DNA of 64,000 nucleotides from Okeanomitos corallinicola TIOX110 (GTDB lineage Bacteria > Cyanobacteriota > Cyanobacteriia > Cyanobacteriales > Nostocaceae), in assembly GCF_038050375.1 (NCBI RefSeq), contig NZ_CP150886.1, positions 1,281,318 to 1,345,317 on the forward strand, in the 5' to 3' direction. This document shows, one piece after another, positions 1 to 8,048 of this stretch. Position numbers and translations under genes: made by a program. The notes under the pieces were generated by a model. The model was not told where the DNA came from, did not search any database, and worked only from the letters and a program-made list of their open reading frames with translations. Position 1 is the stretch's first letter; every line of letters starts with the position of its first letter.

Positions 1-1
1 C

Positions 2-442
2 ATTGCTACTAATATCATTGCAATTTTTCGTCCTCACTTGCGTGGAAGTTCCTGTCGTGCTTTTGTATCAGATATGAAAGTCAAAATAAAAGTCAAAAAT
101 GCTGACATTTTCTATTATCCTGATATTATGGTTACTTGTAATCCTGAAGATAAAGCCAAATATTTTAAAACTCAGCCCAGTTTAATTATAGAAGTTTTAT
201 CTAATTCCACAGCAACCATAGATAAACGAGAAAAAAGAATCAATTATCAAACCATAGACAGCTTACAAGAATATGTTTTAATTTACCAAAATGAAATCAA
301 AATAGAAGTTTTCAGAAAGGATAATCAAGGAAATTGGTTAATGGAAATATTAGGAGAAAACGACAAACTATATTTACATTCAGTAGACTTAACATTAACA
401 ATGGCAGATATTTATGAAGATGTCAGAGAAATTAAAAATTAA
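2..442 (+). CDS. Uma2 family endonuclease (DUF820), 5' end outside the window
   Basis: The reading frame is open from base 2 of the window, so the gene starts upstream and only about 146 C-terminal residues are visible. The segment LRGSSCRAFVSDMKV followed by DIFYYPDIMV and SLIIEVLS is the Uma2/DUF820 core. In this PD-(D/E)XK nuclease-like fold the Asp of 'YPDI' and the Glu of 'IIEVLS' occupy the usual active-site positions. Uma2 proteins are greatly expanded in filamentous cyanobacteria and mostly of unknown role. A TTG inside the frame (base 38) could be mistaken for a start, but conserved core sequence precedes it. The two other Uma2 genes in this window belong to a different subgroup (LPSAE-PDSD N-terminus). 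Confidence 0.88.
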   Translation: MATNIIAIFRPHLRGSSCRAFVSDMKVKIKVKNADIFYYPDIMVTCNPEDKAKYFKTQPSLIIEVLSNSTATIDKREKRINYQTIDSLQEYVLIYQNEIKIEVFRKDNQGNWLMEILGENDKLYLHSVDLTLTMADIYEDVREIKN

Positions 443-600
443 AAATCAAAACATTACAAATTCACATTCAATAGAATCATCTGCGTCTATCTGTGTATAT
501 CTGCGTTCAACCATCCCAGTCAACTGAACATATCTTTCCTAAAACCTAAAATCCCACAAATACTTACAATATATAAAGTCAAGCTATCATCATAAAAATC

Positions 601-1278
601 ATGGGCATATTTGGATTTGGTAAAAAACTGGAAATACCTACACCAGAACAAGCACTACCAGGACGCACACAACAGATGCCAGTACCCGCATCACACTTTG
701 TCAACAGCAACCCGTTAAAACCCCCCTTTCCCGACGGTATGGAAACCGCTATGTTTGGTTTAGGCTGCTTTTGGGGTGCAGAACGCAAATTCTGGCAACA
801 AAACGGAGTTTACAGCACTTCCGTAGGTTATGCGGCTGGTTATACACCGAACCCCACCTACAGAGAAGTTTGCACTGGGATGACAGGCCATAATGAAGTG
901 GTATTTGTAGTATTTGATCCCCAAGTTATCACTTATTCCCAACTGTTAAAAGTCTTCTGGGAAAGCCATAACCCCACCCAAGGAATGCGTCAAGGTAATG
1001 ACAGCGGTACTCAATACCGTTCGGGAATTTACGTATATTCCCCAGAACAAAAGCAACTTGCAGAAGCTTCTAAAAATGCTTTTCAAGCAGCTTTAAATGA
1101 GGCTGGTTATGGCAAAATTACCACCGAGATTTTAGATGCACCTGAGTTTTATTATGCTGAAGATTACCATCAACAGTATTTAGCTAAAAACCCCGGTGGT
1201 TATTGTGGTTTAGGTGGTACTAACGTTGCTTGTCCTGTGGGTGTGTTTGAAACCGCATTACCTCAAGGTGGAAATTAG
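601..1278 (+). CDS. msrA: Peptide-methionine (S)-S-oxide reductase MsrA
   Basis: MsrA reduces the S-epimer of methionine sulfoxide in oxidised proteins, using thioredoxin as electron donor. The catalytic motif GCFWGAE is present with the nucleophilic Cys at residue 56. The family blocks [27 protein letters not shown] and '[23 protein letters not shown]' (broken here for length) follow, and the C-terminus holds a [10 protein letters not shown] segment with candidate resolving cysteines. At 225 residues it is a normal-length cyanobacterial MsrA with an N-terminal extension of about 45 residues. The ATG start is the first in frame. It stands alone and is followed by a perfect hairpin that may end its transcript. 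Confidence 0.96.
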   Translation: MGIFGFGKKLEIPTPEQALPGRTQQMPVPASHFVNSNPLKPPFPDGMETAMFGLGCFWGAERKFWQQNGVYSTSVGYAAGYTPNPTYREVCTGMTGHNEVVFVVFDPQVITYSQLLKVFWESHNPTQGMRQGNDSGTQYRSGIYVYSPEQKQLAEASKNAFQAALNEAGYGKITTEILDAPEFYYAEDYHQQYLAKNPGGYCGLGGTNVACPVGVFETALPQGGN

Positions 1279-1316
1279 AAATAGTAGGATTTTTTAAATA
1301 ATTCTGATTATTAATA

Positions 1317-1345
1317 GTAGGGTTTTAGAATTGCTAAAACCCTAC
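1317..1345. terminator. Perfect 12-bp hairpin downstream of msrA
   Basis: GTAGGGTTTTAG and its exact reverse complement CTAAAACCCTAC are separated by a 5-base loop. The hairpin lies between the convergent msrA and protein kinase genes and could end transcription from either side, although no strong T-run follows. A closely related hairpin (GGGTTTAGC/GCTAAACCC core) occurs near base 11,900, so this may also be a dispersed cyanobacterial hairpin repeat. Confidence 0.6.
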
Positions 1346-1432
1346 AATAAGGCGCGCCAATTATAACAACAGCCAAGATAATTAGAACATCAATAGATGA
1401 TGAAATTTAAACACAAACAGACTTTCAACTAA

Positions 1433-2629
1433 TTAAAATATAAGACCTAGTAAAGATGTCAGGGAATAAATCCAAAATATAATACTCATTGGTGCGCCAA
1501 TCATAATACCACCTATAGCCCAACCTCGTTGATGATTTTTAAATTGTTCAATATTGCGCCAACGTCTACTTTTCCAAGCCCATTCATTACCTTTAAAACC
1601 CAATATAATCGCCATTATAAATCCAAAAATAGGCACAAAACAAACTAAACCAACCCAAACCTTATTAGTCCATAACCACAAACAAGGCATTAAAAATGCT
1701 CCCCAATTCCAACCTAAAATGTCATTTGGAACTTTTGCATATTTATTAAACATTCCACATCCAGAATTGTTAATGACATCTTTAATATCTAAGTGTTCAA
1801 CTTCTCTGTTTTGAAAATATATTTCCCCAGATTTGAGAGCATTTAGGGCTTGATTTGCATCACTAAAACGTTGTTCTGGTAATGGTGCTGTTACCTTTTT
1901 TAACCAGTTTTCAAAAGATAAACTTAAACTTACATAATCTGTAAATTGTATTTTAAAATCTGTTTGTGGTAAATCTGCTGGACAAATCCCAGTTAATAAA
2001 TGAATTAATGTTGCACCTAAAGCATATAAATCTGATGCAGGAACTGCGCGGCCGCCAAATTGTTCTATCGGTGCATAACCATAAGTACCAACAACGGTAA
2101 AAGTCACTCCTTCTTTTGCTGCTTTATCTTGCACTGCACCAAAATCAACTAAATAAATTTGGTTATCTTCTCCCCAAATTAAATTACTCGGTTTAATATC
2201 TCGATGTAAAACTCCTGGTTTTAATTCATGTAAATAAGTCAGAATCTCTAAAACTTGAATAGCAATTGTTCTAGAATTATTTTCTACAAATCTTCCTTCA
2301 TCATTCAGTTTGTCTTTGAGTGATTTACCAGGGATATATTCTTGGACTAAACCAAACCACAAATTGCGATCATCAATACAAAAATAATCAATATATTTAG
2401 GTATAAAGGGATGATTGAGTTGTTTTAAAATCTGTCCTTCTCTTTCAAATAATTTTAGATCATCCCATTGCACAGCGCCACCAAAAGCCAGAAGCTTTAC
2501 AACCACTAAAGCATTTTTCTCATCTATGGTTTGTAAATCTTTAGCTAACCAAGTCTGACGAATGCCATTACTACCTAGTTGACGTTGGATTTGATAACGA
2601 TTTTGTAATAGTTCTTCTGCTTGCAGCAT
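1433..2629 (-). CDS. Membrane-anchored serine/threonine protein kinase
   Basis: The N-terminal ~270 residues are a Hanks-type kinase: glycine-loop region YQIQRQLGSNG, the ATP lysine in VVVKLL, an intact catalytic loop LHRDIKPSNLIW, and LVDFGAVQ as the DFG segment. The activation segment ends in TYGYAPIEQ, the usual cyanobacterial version of the APE motif. The C-terminal ~110 residues hold hydrophobic segments (for example VWVGLVCFVPIFGFIMAIIL and the final ~35 residues) that should anchor the protein in a membrane. Catalytic residues are intact, so it is probably an active kinase; its substrate cannot be told from sequence. It is convergent with msrA. Confidence 0.92.
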   Translation of the reverse strand: MLQAEELLQNRYQIQRQLGSNGIRQTWLAKDLQTIDEKNALVVVKLLAFGGAVQWDDLKLFEREGQILKQLNHPFIPKYIDYFCIDDRNLWFGLVQEYIPGKSLKDKLNDEGRFVENNSRTIAIQVLEILTYLHELKPGVLHRDIKPSNLIWGEDNQIYLVDFGAVQDKAAKEGVTFTVVGTYGYAPIEQFGGRAVPASDLYALGATLIHLLTGICPADLPQTDFKIQFTDYVSLSLSFENWLKKVTAPLPEQRFSDANQALNALKSGEIYFQNREVEHLDIKDVINNSGCGMFNKYAKVPNDILGWNWGAFLMPCLWLWTNKVWVGLVCFVPIFGFIMAIILGFKGNEWAWKSRRWRNIEQFKNHQRGWAIGGIMIGAPMSIIFWIYSLTSLLGLIF

Positions 2630-2753
2630 TTAGCACCTGCTGGAGATTTATACTAAGTTTATTCCCTTACTATCTTAGGATACTCAATAAACCCAGAACC
2701 TGTAAAGGGGAAAATTAATACGTGACCATAAATACTTAATTACAAATTATGAA

Positions 2754-4049
2754 TTACTTCTGAATTCCCTGTAATAAATAAGTGATCATTTCTCCTTTGC
2801 CTTTAATTTTTATCAAACCACGGGTTTCTAAAATATACTTTTCTTTTAACAAATGATAACAGTTTTCACTTACCTGAATACAACCTGGTATACCGTGAGA
2901 TTCCATTCTACTAGCAGTATTGACTGTATCACCCCATAAATCATAAGCAAATTTTTTTAATCCGATTACACCTGCAACTACTGGCCCTGTACTAATGCCA
3001 ATTCTAATTCTAAATGATTGATTTTGTTCTTGGTTAAATTTAGCGATTGATTGCTGCATATCTAAAGCCATATCTGCTATAGCTGTAGCGTGATCACTGC
3101 GATGTTTTGGTAAACCTGCAACGGCCATATAAGCATCACCAATAGTTTTGATTTTTTCTACTCCATGTAGTTCTGCTAGTTCATCAAATAAACAAAAAAT
3201 TTCATTTAATAATTCTACTAGTTGTGATGGAGGAGTATGGCTAGAAAGTTCTGTGAATCCCACAATATCCGCAAATAAAACTGTGACTTCTAAAAAGCTA
3301 TCAGCTATGGTTGTGGGTTGTAGTTTTAATTGATCTGCTATGACTTGGGGTAAGATATTTAATAGTAATTTCTCTGATTGTTGTTGTGCTATTTGTAATT
3401 TTTGTGTAGCTCTAAATTCCTTTTTCTTCAATTTTTCATACAAATAAACAGAAAATATACAAATTACTCCTGTCCAAAATAAGTAAATCCCATTTTCTAT
3501 ATAAAAATATGGTTTGTTTCTAAACGTAGGATTGTAGATTATGTATAATGCTAAATAACATACTAAAGTACCCACTTGGGATATTAAATGATAACGCCAT
3601 AGAACAGGAATCATTGTTGCTTGGGTAATAAATACCAAGTTCCAAATATTATAAAATGGTTCTACGAAATTAAATAAAACTGCTGTATAAATTTGGATGA
3701 CACAAGTAACAGCCCAGGATAAGTTTAAAAACAAAATTTGTGGATACTTATTACCTAATTTAGTTTTACATAGTACCCAACAAAGAAAAATTAAAGCCTC
3801 TATTAATAAACCGATTTTTAAAGCATTAAACTTACCATTTAAAGGTTGATTATTCCAAACAAAAAAAGCAGTTAATGTTAAACCCACAATCAACATAATT
3901 TTTGTTTGTAATTGCAACCGCTTGAGTATAAAACGTCGCCTTTGTTCTTTGTAGGATTCAACTTGAGTTACATCTATTTCTAAATCCGAGATTTGGGAAG
4001 TTAATAGTGCCTCTATTTGATTTATACCAATATCTTTTCTATAATTCAT
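2754..4049 (-). CDS. Membrane-bound class III adenylate cyclase
   Basis: Residues ~50-205 contain six hydrophobic segments and residues ~252-425 a class III nucleotidyl cyclase domain. Metal-binding Asp261 (VLFADIVGFT) and Asp305 (TIGDAYMA), and the transition-state pair Asn377/Arg381 (GDTVNTASRM), are all present. The base-recognition positions are Lys301 (KIKTIG) and Asp370 (YDLWGD), the pair that specifies ATP; guanylate cyclases have Glu/Cys there. It should therefore make cAMP, a regulator of motility and respiration in cyanobacteria. The six-helix N-terminus has no recognised sensor motif. The ATP specificity is inferred from the residues, not measured. Confidence 0.92.
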   Translation of the reverse strand: MNYRKDIGINQIEALLTSQISDLEIDVTQVESYKEQRRRFILKRLQLQTKIMLIVGLTLTAFFVWNNQPLNGKFNALKIGLLIEALIFLCWVLCKTKLGNKYPQILFLNLSWAVTCVIQIYTAVLFNFVEPFYNIWNLVFITQATMIPVLWRYHLISQVGTLVCYLALYIIYNPTFRNKPYFYIENGIYLFWTGVICIFSVYLYEKLKKKEFRATQKLQIAQQQSEKLLLNILPQVIADQLKLQPTTIADSFLEVTVLFADIVGFTELSSHTPPSQLVELLNEIFCLFDELAELHGVEKIKTIGDAYMAVAGLPKHRSDHATAIADMALDMQQSIAKFNQEQNQSFRIRIGISTGPVVAGVIGLKKFAYDLWGDTVNTASRMESHGIPGCIQVSENCYHLLKEKYILETRGLIKIKGKGEMITYLLQGIQK

Positions 4050-4279
4050 ATCATGTTCTTTTTAATACTTTTTAAACCTGTGAGCGCAGACAAAAGGCAA
4101 AAATTATGATAAGTGATTAGCCGGACATGATATCATAATTGTTCTGGATTATAAGTAGTCATAGAAATCAGCATTCGGCTTTTTAAGGCTTATATCTGAT
4201 TAGGATTTAAGTTTTCAACTTGTTTGAATTACCCTGATAATAATTACTATAAACGTGGATAGTTGGGAGACAACCTCAC

Positions 4280-5893
4280 ATGGGTCGCAACCCTACTTTA
4301 ACTTTTGATCGTGGTACGTTAATTTTACACCCTCCCCCACGCTGTAAAGCTTGGATAGACTTTGCAACATGGGATGATAGAATTGAAAAGTTTCGCATTC
4401 CTGCTATTAAGTACCGTGAATTAGTAGAAGCACTGCAAGGGGAAGAAACTTATTTTGTAGATGAGGCTAAGGAATTTTCTCCTTTGGAGTTAGTCCCTAG
4501 TCTAGAAATGACTCCATACCCCCATCAAACCGAGGCTTTAGCGGCTTGGAAGTTGGCAGGTAGGCAGGGGGTTGTGGTGTTACCTACGGCGGCGGGGAAG
4601 ACGTATTTAGCACAGATGGCTATGCAAGCTACACCCCGGACGACGTTAATTGTTGTGCCAACTTTGGATTTGATGCACCAGTGGTATGCACATCTGACAG
4701 CGGCTTTTCCTGATGCGGAGTTGGGTTTGTTGGGGGGTGGTTCACGGGATAGAACCCCGATTTTGGTAGCAACCTATGATAGTGCGGCTATTCATGCGGA
4801 AAGTTTGGGTAGTAAGTATGCGCTGGTAATTTTTGATGAATGTCACCATTTACCTACAGATTTTAACCGAGTAATTGCGGAATATGCGATCGCCCCCTAT
4901 CGTTTGGGACTTTCTGCAACACCGGAAAGAACGGATGGTAAACATACTGATTTAGATATTCTTATCGGTAAAGAAGTTTATCGGCAGCGTGCGGAAGATT
5001 TGGCGGGTAAGGCTTTAGCATCTCATCAAATTGTGCAAATAAAGGTGAAATTATCGCAGTTAGAACGAGAAAAATACAATCAGTTAATTCAAACTCGCAA
5101 TGATTTTTTAAAGCAATCTCGCATTTCTTTGGGTAGTTTACAAGGTTGGCAGACTTTTGTACAAATGAGTGCGCGATCGCAAAATGGACGCAGAGCAATG
5201 TTAGCACATCGGCAAGCTAAAGAAATCGCTCTGGGGACTGATGGTAAGTTAAGAATTTTAATGGATTTATTAGCTGAACATTTCCCAGAAAGGATATTGA
5301 TTTTTACTGCTGACAATGCTACTGTTTATCGCATTTCTCAAGATTTATTAATCCCGGCAATTACTCACCAAACTCCTGTGAAGGAAAGGCATGAAATTTT
5401 AACTAATTTTAAGGAAGGAATTTATAATACTTTGGTTGCTTCTCATGTTTTAAATGAGGGGGTTGATGTTCCTGCTGCTTCTATCGCTATTATTCTTTCT
5501 GGTACTGGTTCAGCTAGGGAATATATTCAGCGTTTGGGTAGGGTTTTAAGAAAGGGAAATGTGGAAAATAAACAAGCGATTTTATATGAAGTAATTGCCG
5601 AAGATACCAGTGAGGAGGGAACTTCAGCCAGGAGAAGAGGTTTAAGAGGGAATGAACCACAGAAACGAGAAGAACACGAAGGTAAGAATGATCACAAAGA
5701 AGAGAAAAAGAAGGTAAGAAAGGGGAATTTAAAAGTTGTTTATGGAGGTAAGGAAGAAAGAACTGCTAAAGCTGCTGAACAGTTAGAAATTAAGTATTCC
5801 ACTAATAAAGATAAGAAGAAAGATGTTGACAACGGAGTTACTGATTCATCGTCAAAACGGAGAAGAAATCATCCCGAAGAGACTGAAACTTGA
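4280..5893 (+). CDS. XPB-type DNA repair helicase (superfamily 2)
   Basis: This is an SF2 helicase of the archaeal/bacterial XPB type. An N-terminal ~70-residue region precedes TPYPHQTEAL (Q-motif-like), Walker A (LPTAAGKT), the DEAH-box variant DECHH and motif III (LGLSATPER). The second RecA lobe carries ILIFTAD, NEGVDVPAA and motif VI (QRLGRVLRKG). Core homology ends near residue 450. The last ~85 residues are Lys/Glu/Arg-rich low complexity and overlap the next gene by 71 bp, so the two are translationally linked. The following gene is Bax1 (DUF790), the known nuclease partner of archaeal XPB, which supports a DNA-repair or genome-maintenance role. Confidence 0.93.
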   Translation: MGRNPTLTFDRGTLILHPPPRCKAWIDFATWDDRIEKFRIPAIKYRELVEALQGEETYFVDEAKEFSPLELVPSLEMTPYPHQTEALAAWKLAGRQGVVVLPTAAGKTYLAQMAMQATPRTTLIVVPTLDLMHQWYAHLTAAFPDAELGLLGGGSRDRTPILVATYDSAAIHAESLGSKYALVIFDECHHLPTDFNRVIAEYAIAPYRLGLSATPERTDGKHTDLDILIGKEVYRQRAEDLAGKALASHQIVQIKVKLSQLEREKYNQLIQTRNDFLKQSRISLGSLQGWQTFVQMSARSQNGRRAMLAHRQAKEIALGTDGKLRILMDLLAEHFPERILIFTADNATVYRISQDLLIPAITHQTPVKERHEILTNFKEGIYNTLVASHVLNEGVDVPAASIAIILSGTGSAREYIQRLGRVLRKGNVENKQAILYEVIAEDTSEEGTSARRRGLRGNEPQKREEHEGKNDHKEEKKKVRKGNLKVVYGGKEERTAKAAEQLEIKYSTNKDKKKDVDNGVTDSSSKRRRNHPEETET

Positions 5894-7043
5894 TCAAAAA
5901 CATTTGGGTTTAGCTAGTGATTTAATTGGCTTTTTTACGGATGCTGTGGGTAAGTCTCAAGGGGTTTTAGAAAAGCAATTAGCTGATTTTGAAGGAGATT
6001 CTACTGATTATCGCATGAAGCGGGGTTTAGCTTATATTTTAAAAAGTGGTTTTTGCACTTTTGAAGTTGTTAGTCCCCTTGAACCATCAATGTTACGAGA
6101 ACGGGTATTTTCTTTATCTGCAAAGTCTGTCCCTAGTCGGGAAGAAACAGATGCAGTTTTAGATAAAATTGCCAATCAATTAAGTCAGGAATTACAGCGG
6201 GAAGTTTTACCAATTCATGTTCATGATGGTTTATATGCTGACATATCGGAAAATAAAATTTTAACTAATTTTGATGCTCCTAAACCAGAAGATTTATTAC
6301 ATCGTTATAATTTGTCTCAGGTGCAAGGGGTGTTTTATAAAGCTACTCAATTAATATTAAACGCCCATCGTAATGTACCAGGAGAATATAAATTATTATT
6401 CCGTTATTTAAAGTTATTTCAATTAATGGCTTATATTGAAGGTGATGCAGATCATGGTTTTACTATTAGTATAGATGGTCCCACCAGTTTATTTAATCCT
6501 AGCACTCGTTATGGACTGGCGATCGCTAAATTAATTCCTGCCTTACTTCATGTCACCAAATGGAGTTTAGCAGCAACTTTACAAACCAAAGACTTCTACA
6601 CAAACGAATGGAAAATAGGCAGATTTACCCTTAATTCTGAATGTGGTTTAGTCTCCCACTATCCCAAAGGTAAACCCTATGACAGTATGATAGAACAATC
6701 TTTTGCTGATAAATGGGATAAATTAAAAAGCGGTTGGATATTAGAAAGAGAAGTAGATTTAATTCCCATTCCTGGAAGTGTGATGATACCCGATTTTCGC
6801 TTAGTCCATCCTGATGGTAGAACCTTTTTATTAGAAATAGTTGGCTATTGGCGACCAGAATATTTACAAAAGAAATTTTCTCAAGTCCGTCGTGCTAATT
6901 GTGATAACTTAATCTTAGCGATTTCCGAAAGATTGAACCTAGAAAAAGCCGGAGTAAAACTAGATAACGTTCCCGCTAGAATTATTTGGTTTAAAGAAAA
7001 ATTATTACCAAAATCAGTTTTAGCTGTATTGGGTGATGACTAA
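5823..7043 (+). CDS. DUF790 nuclease, Bax1 homologue (XPB partner)
   Basis: DUF790/Bax1 proteins bind XPB helicase and act as a structure-specific nuclease. The start MLTTELLIHRQNG matches the family N-terminus, so the ATG inside the end of the helicase gene is credible despite the 71-bp overlap. Near the C-terminus, IPDFRLV (Asp324) and LLEIVGYW (Glu338) form a PD-(D/E)XK-like active site, with Lys353/Lys354 a little downstream. Length (406 residues) is usual for the family. The overlapping order helicase-nuclease implies co-translation and complex formation. Function is inferred from the archaeal pair. Confidence 0.9.
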   Translation: MLTTELLIHRQNGEEIIPKRLKLDQKHLGLASDLIGFFTDAVGKSQGVLEKQLADFEGDSTDYRMKRGLAYILKSGFCTFEVVSPLEPSMLRERVFSLSAKSVPSREETDAVLDKIANQLSQELQREVLPIHVHDGLYADISENKILTNFDAPKPEDLLHRYNLSQVQGVFYKATQLILNAHRNVPGEYKLLFRYLKLFQLMAYIEGDADHGFTISIDGPTSLFNPSTRYGLAIAKLIPALLHVTKWSLAATLQTKDFYTNEWKIGRFTLNSECGLVSHYPKGKPYDSMIEQSFADKWDKLKSGWILEREVDLIPIPGSVMIPDFRLVHPDGRTFLLEIVGYWRPEYLQKKFSQVRRANCDNLILAISERLNLEKAGVKLDNVPARIIWFKEKLLPKSVLAVLGDD

Positions 7044-7150
7044 CATTGATTTTTCAAACTACACCAAATCTATGAATCTTTTACTTCTTTGTTAATCCGT
7101 GTAATTTATGATTAATTTATTCTATGAATTGGGGCATTTTTAAAAATTAG

Positions 7151-7179
7151 GGTGCGCTAGATTAGTAGTGTAACGCACC
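7151..7179. repeat. GGTGCG/CGCACC hairpin between convergent genes
   Basis: Arms GGTGCG and CGCACC enclose a 17-base loop just downstream of the Bax1 gene and before the converging Rpn-like gene. It resembles the 'gtgcgttacgc' type of hairpin common between Nostocales genes and may serve as a bidirectional transcription end. There is no long T-tract. Confidence 0.4.
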
Positions 7180-7194
7180 AGAATAACCAGAAAA

Positions 7195-7911
7195 TTAAGA
7201 TTGATTTTCAATAGTTAAACTATCATTCAGTAACTGTTGGAATTCTGCCAAACAATTGACACTAATACTAGGTAAAAGTAGATTTTCTAAAACAGACATA
7301 TCATCAATTTCATTAATAGTTGTAACCATCTCATCAGGTAAACCATCAAAACGATTTTGCAGAATTTTCAGAATATCTTGTTTGCGAGTTTCTTTAGCTC
7401 CTTTTTGTTGGTCTTTTTCCAGAGCCATTTCTTCTATTGTGCTTAAAAAAGGCATATTTCTCTCCTTTTCGTATTGGTTCAATTTATCGTTAAAGTCCAA
7501 TTGTAGTTTCGGTGGTAGGGTCATCATTTTATCAATGAATTTCCCTAAGTTAATAATATCGAATTTAGTTAAGCCTCTTTCATATAAACCTCTAACTAAA
7601 TTCCATTTCCATTGTTCTCTTTGGGTTAAATTACTGGTTGTAGCTTTGGTTCTTAAATGAGCCATTACTACTGTCGCAAAGAGATTATTACTCTCTTCTA
7701 ATTCCTCCCATTGATAATCTAAGAGTTTCAGGATACTAAAATCTATTTTAACTTGACTTTCGCCGATTCCATACCCATAAGAGTTTGGTCGCCAAGTTTT
7801 ACTCTCATCTTGTTGATAGAGATGCGGGTAAAAGAAGGTTAAAAAATCTTCAAAATATTCTGTGATTGCTTCTTTCCATGTCTCATCATAATTAGCTGTA
7901 ATTTCAGTCAT
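7195..7911 (-). CDS. Rpn/PD-(D/E)XK-type transposase-like protein, internally deleted
   Basis: The N-terminus (NYDETWKEAITEYFEDFLTFFYPH) and everything from TWRPNSYGYG onward (KLLDYQWEELE, NLFATVVMAHLRTKATT, QWKWNLVRGLYERG) match the large cyanobacterial family often annotated as Rpn-family recombination-promoting nuclease or putative transposase. In usual members roughly 75-90 residues lie between these blocks. They carry the nuclease core (an Asp and an E-x-Q/K motif in 'HIEVQSQ'). Here the blocks are joined directly near bases 7790-7830, so the catalytic centre is missing. The frame is intact, and the result is probably a catalytically dead remnant. The C-terminal helices are retained. Confidence 0.8.
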   Translation of the reverse strand: MTEITANYDETWKEAITEYFEDFLTFFYPHLYQQDESKTWRPNSYGYGIGESQVKIDFSILKLLDYQWEELEESNNLFATVVMAHLRTKATTSNLTQREQWKWNLVRGLYERGLTKFDIINLGKFIDKMMTLPPKLQLDFNDKLNQYEKERNMPFLSTIEEMALEKDQQKGAKETRKQDILKILQNRFDGLPDEMVTTINEIDDMSVLENLLLPSISVNCLAEFQQLLNDSLTIENQS

Positions 7912-8048
7912 TCACCACCTGAAGAAAATTAACTGCGTAGCTGACAGCAGTTACCAAAACTGTAACGGCCATCAAATTTGATACTACTTACTACTATTCT
8001 AGTGAAATACAAAAGCACAAACATTACCGTAGAAGTGAGGATTTAGTC

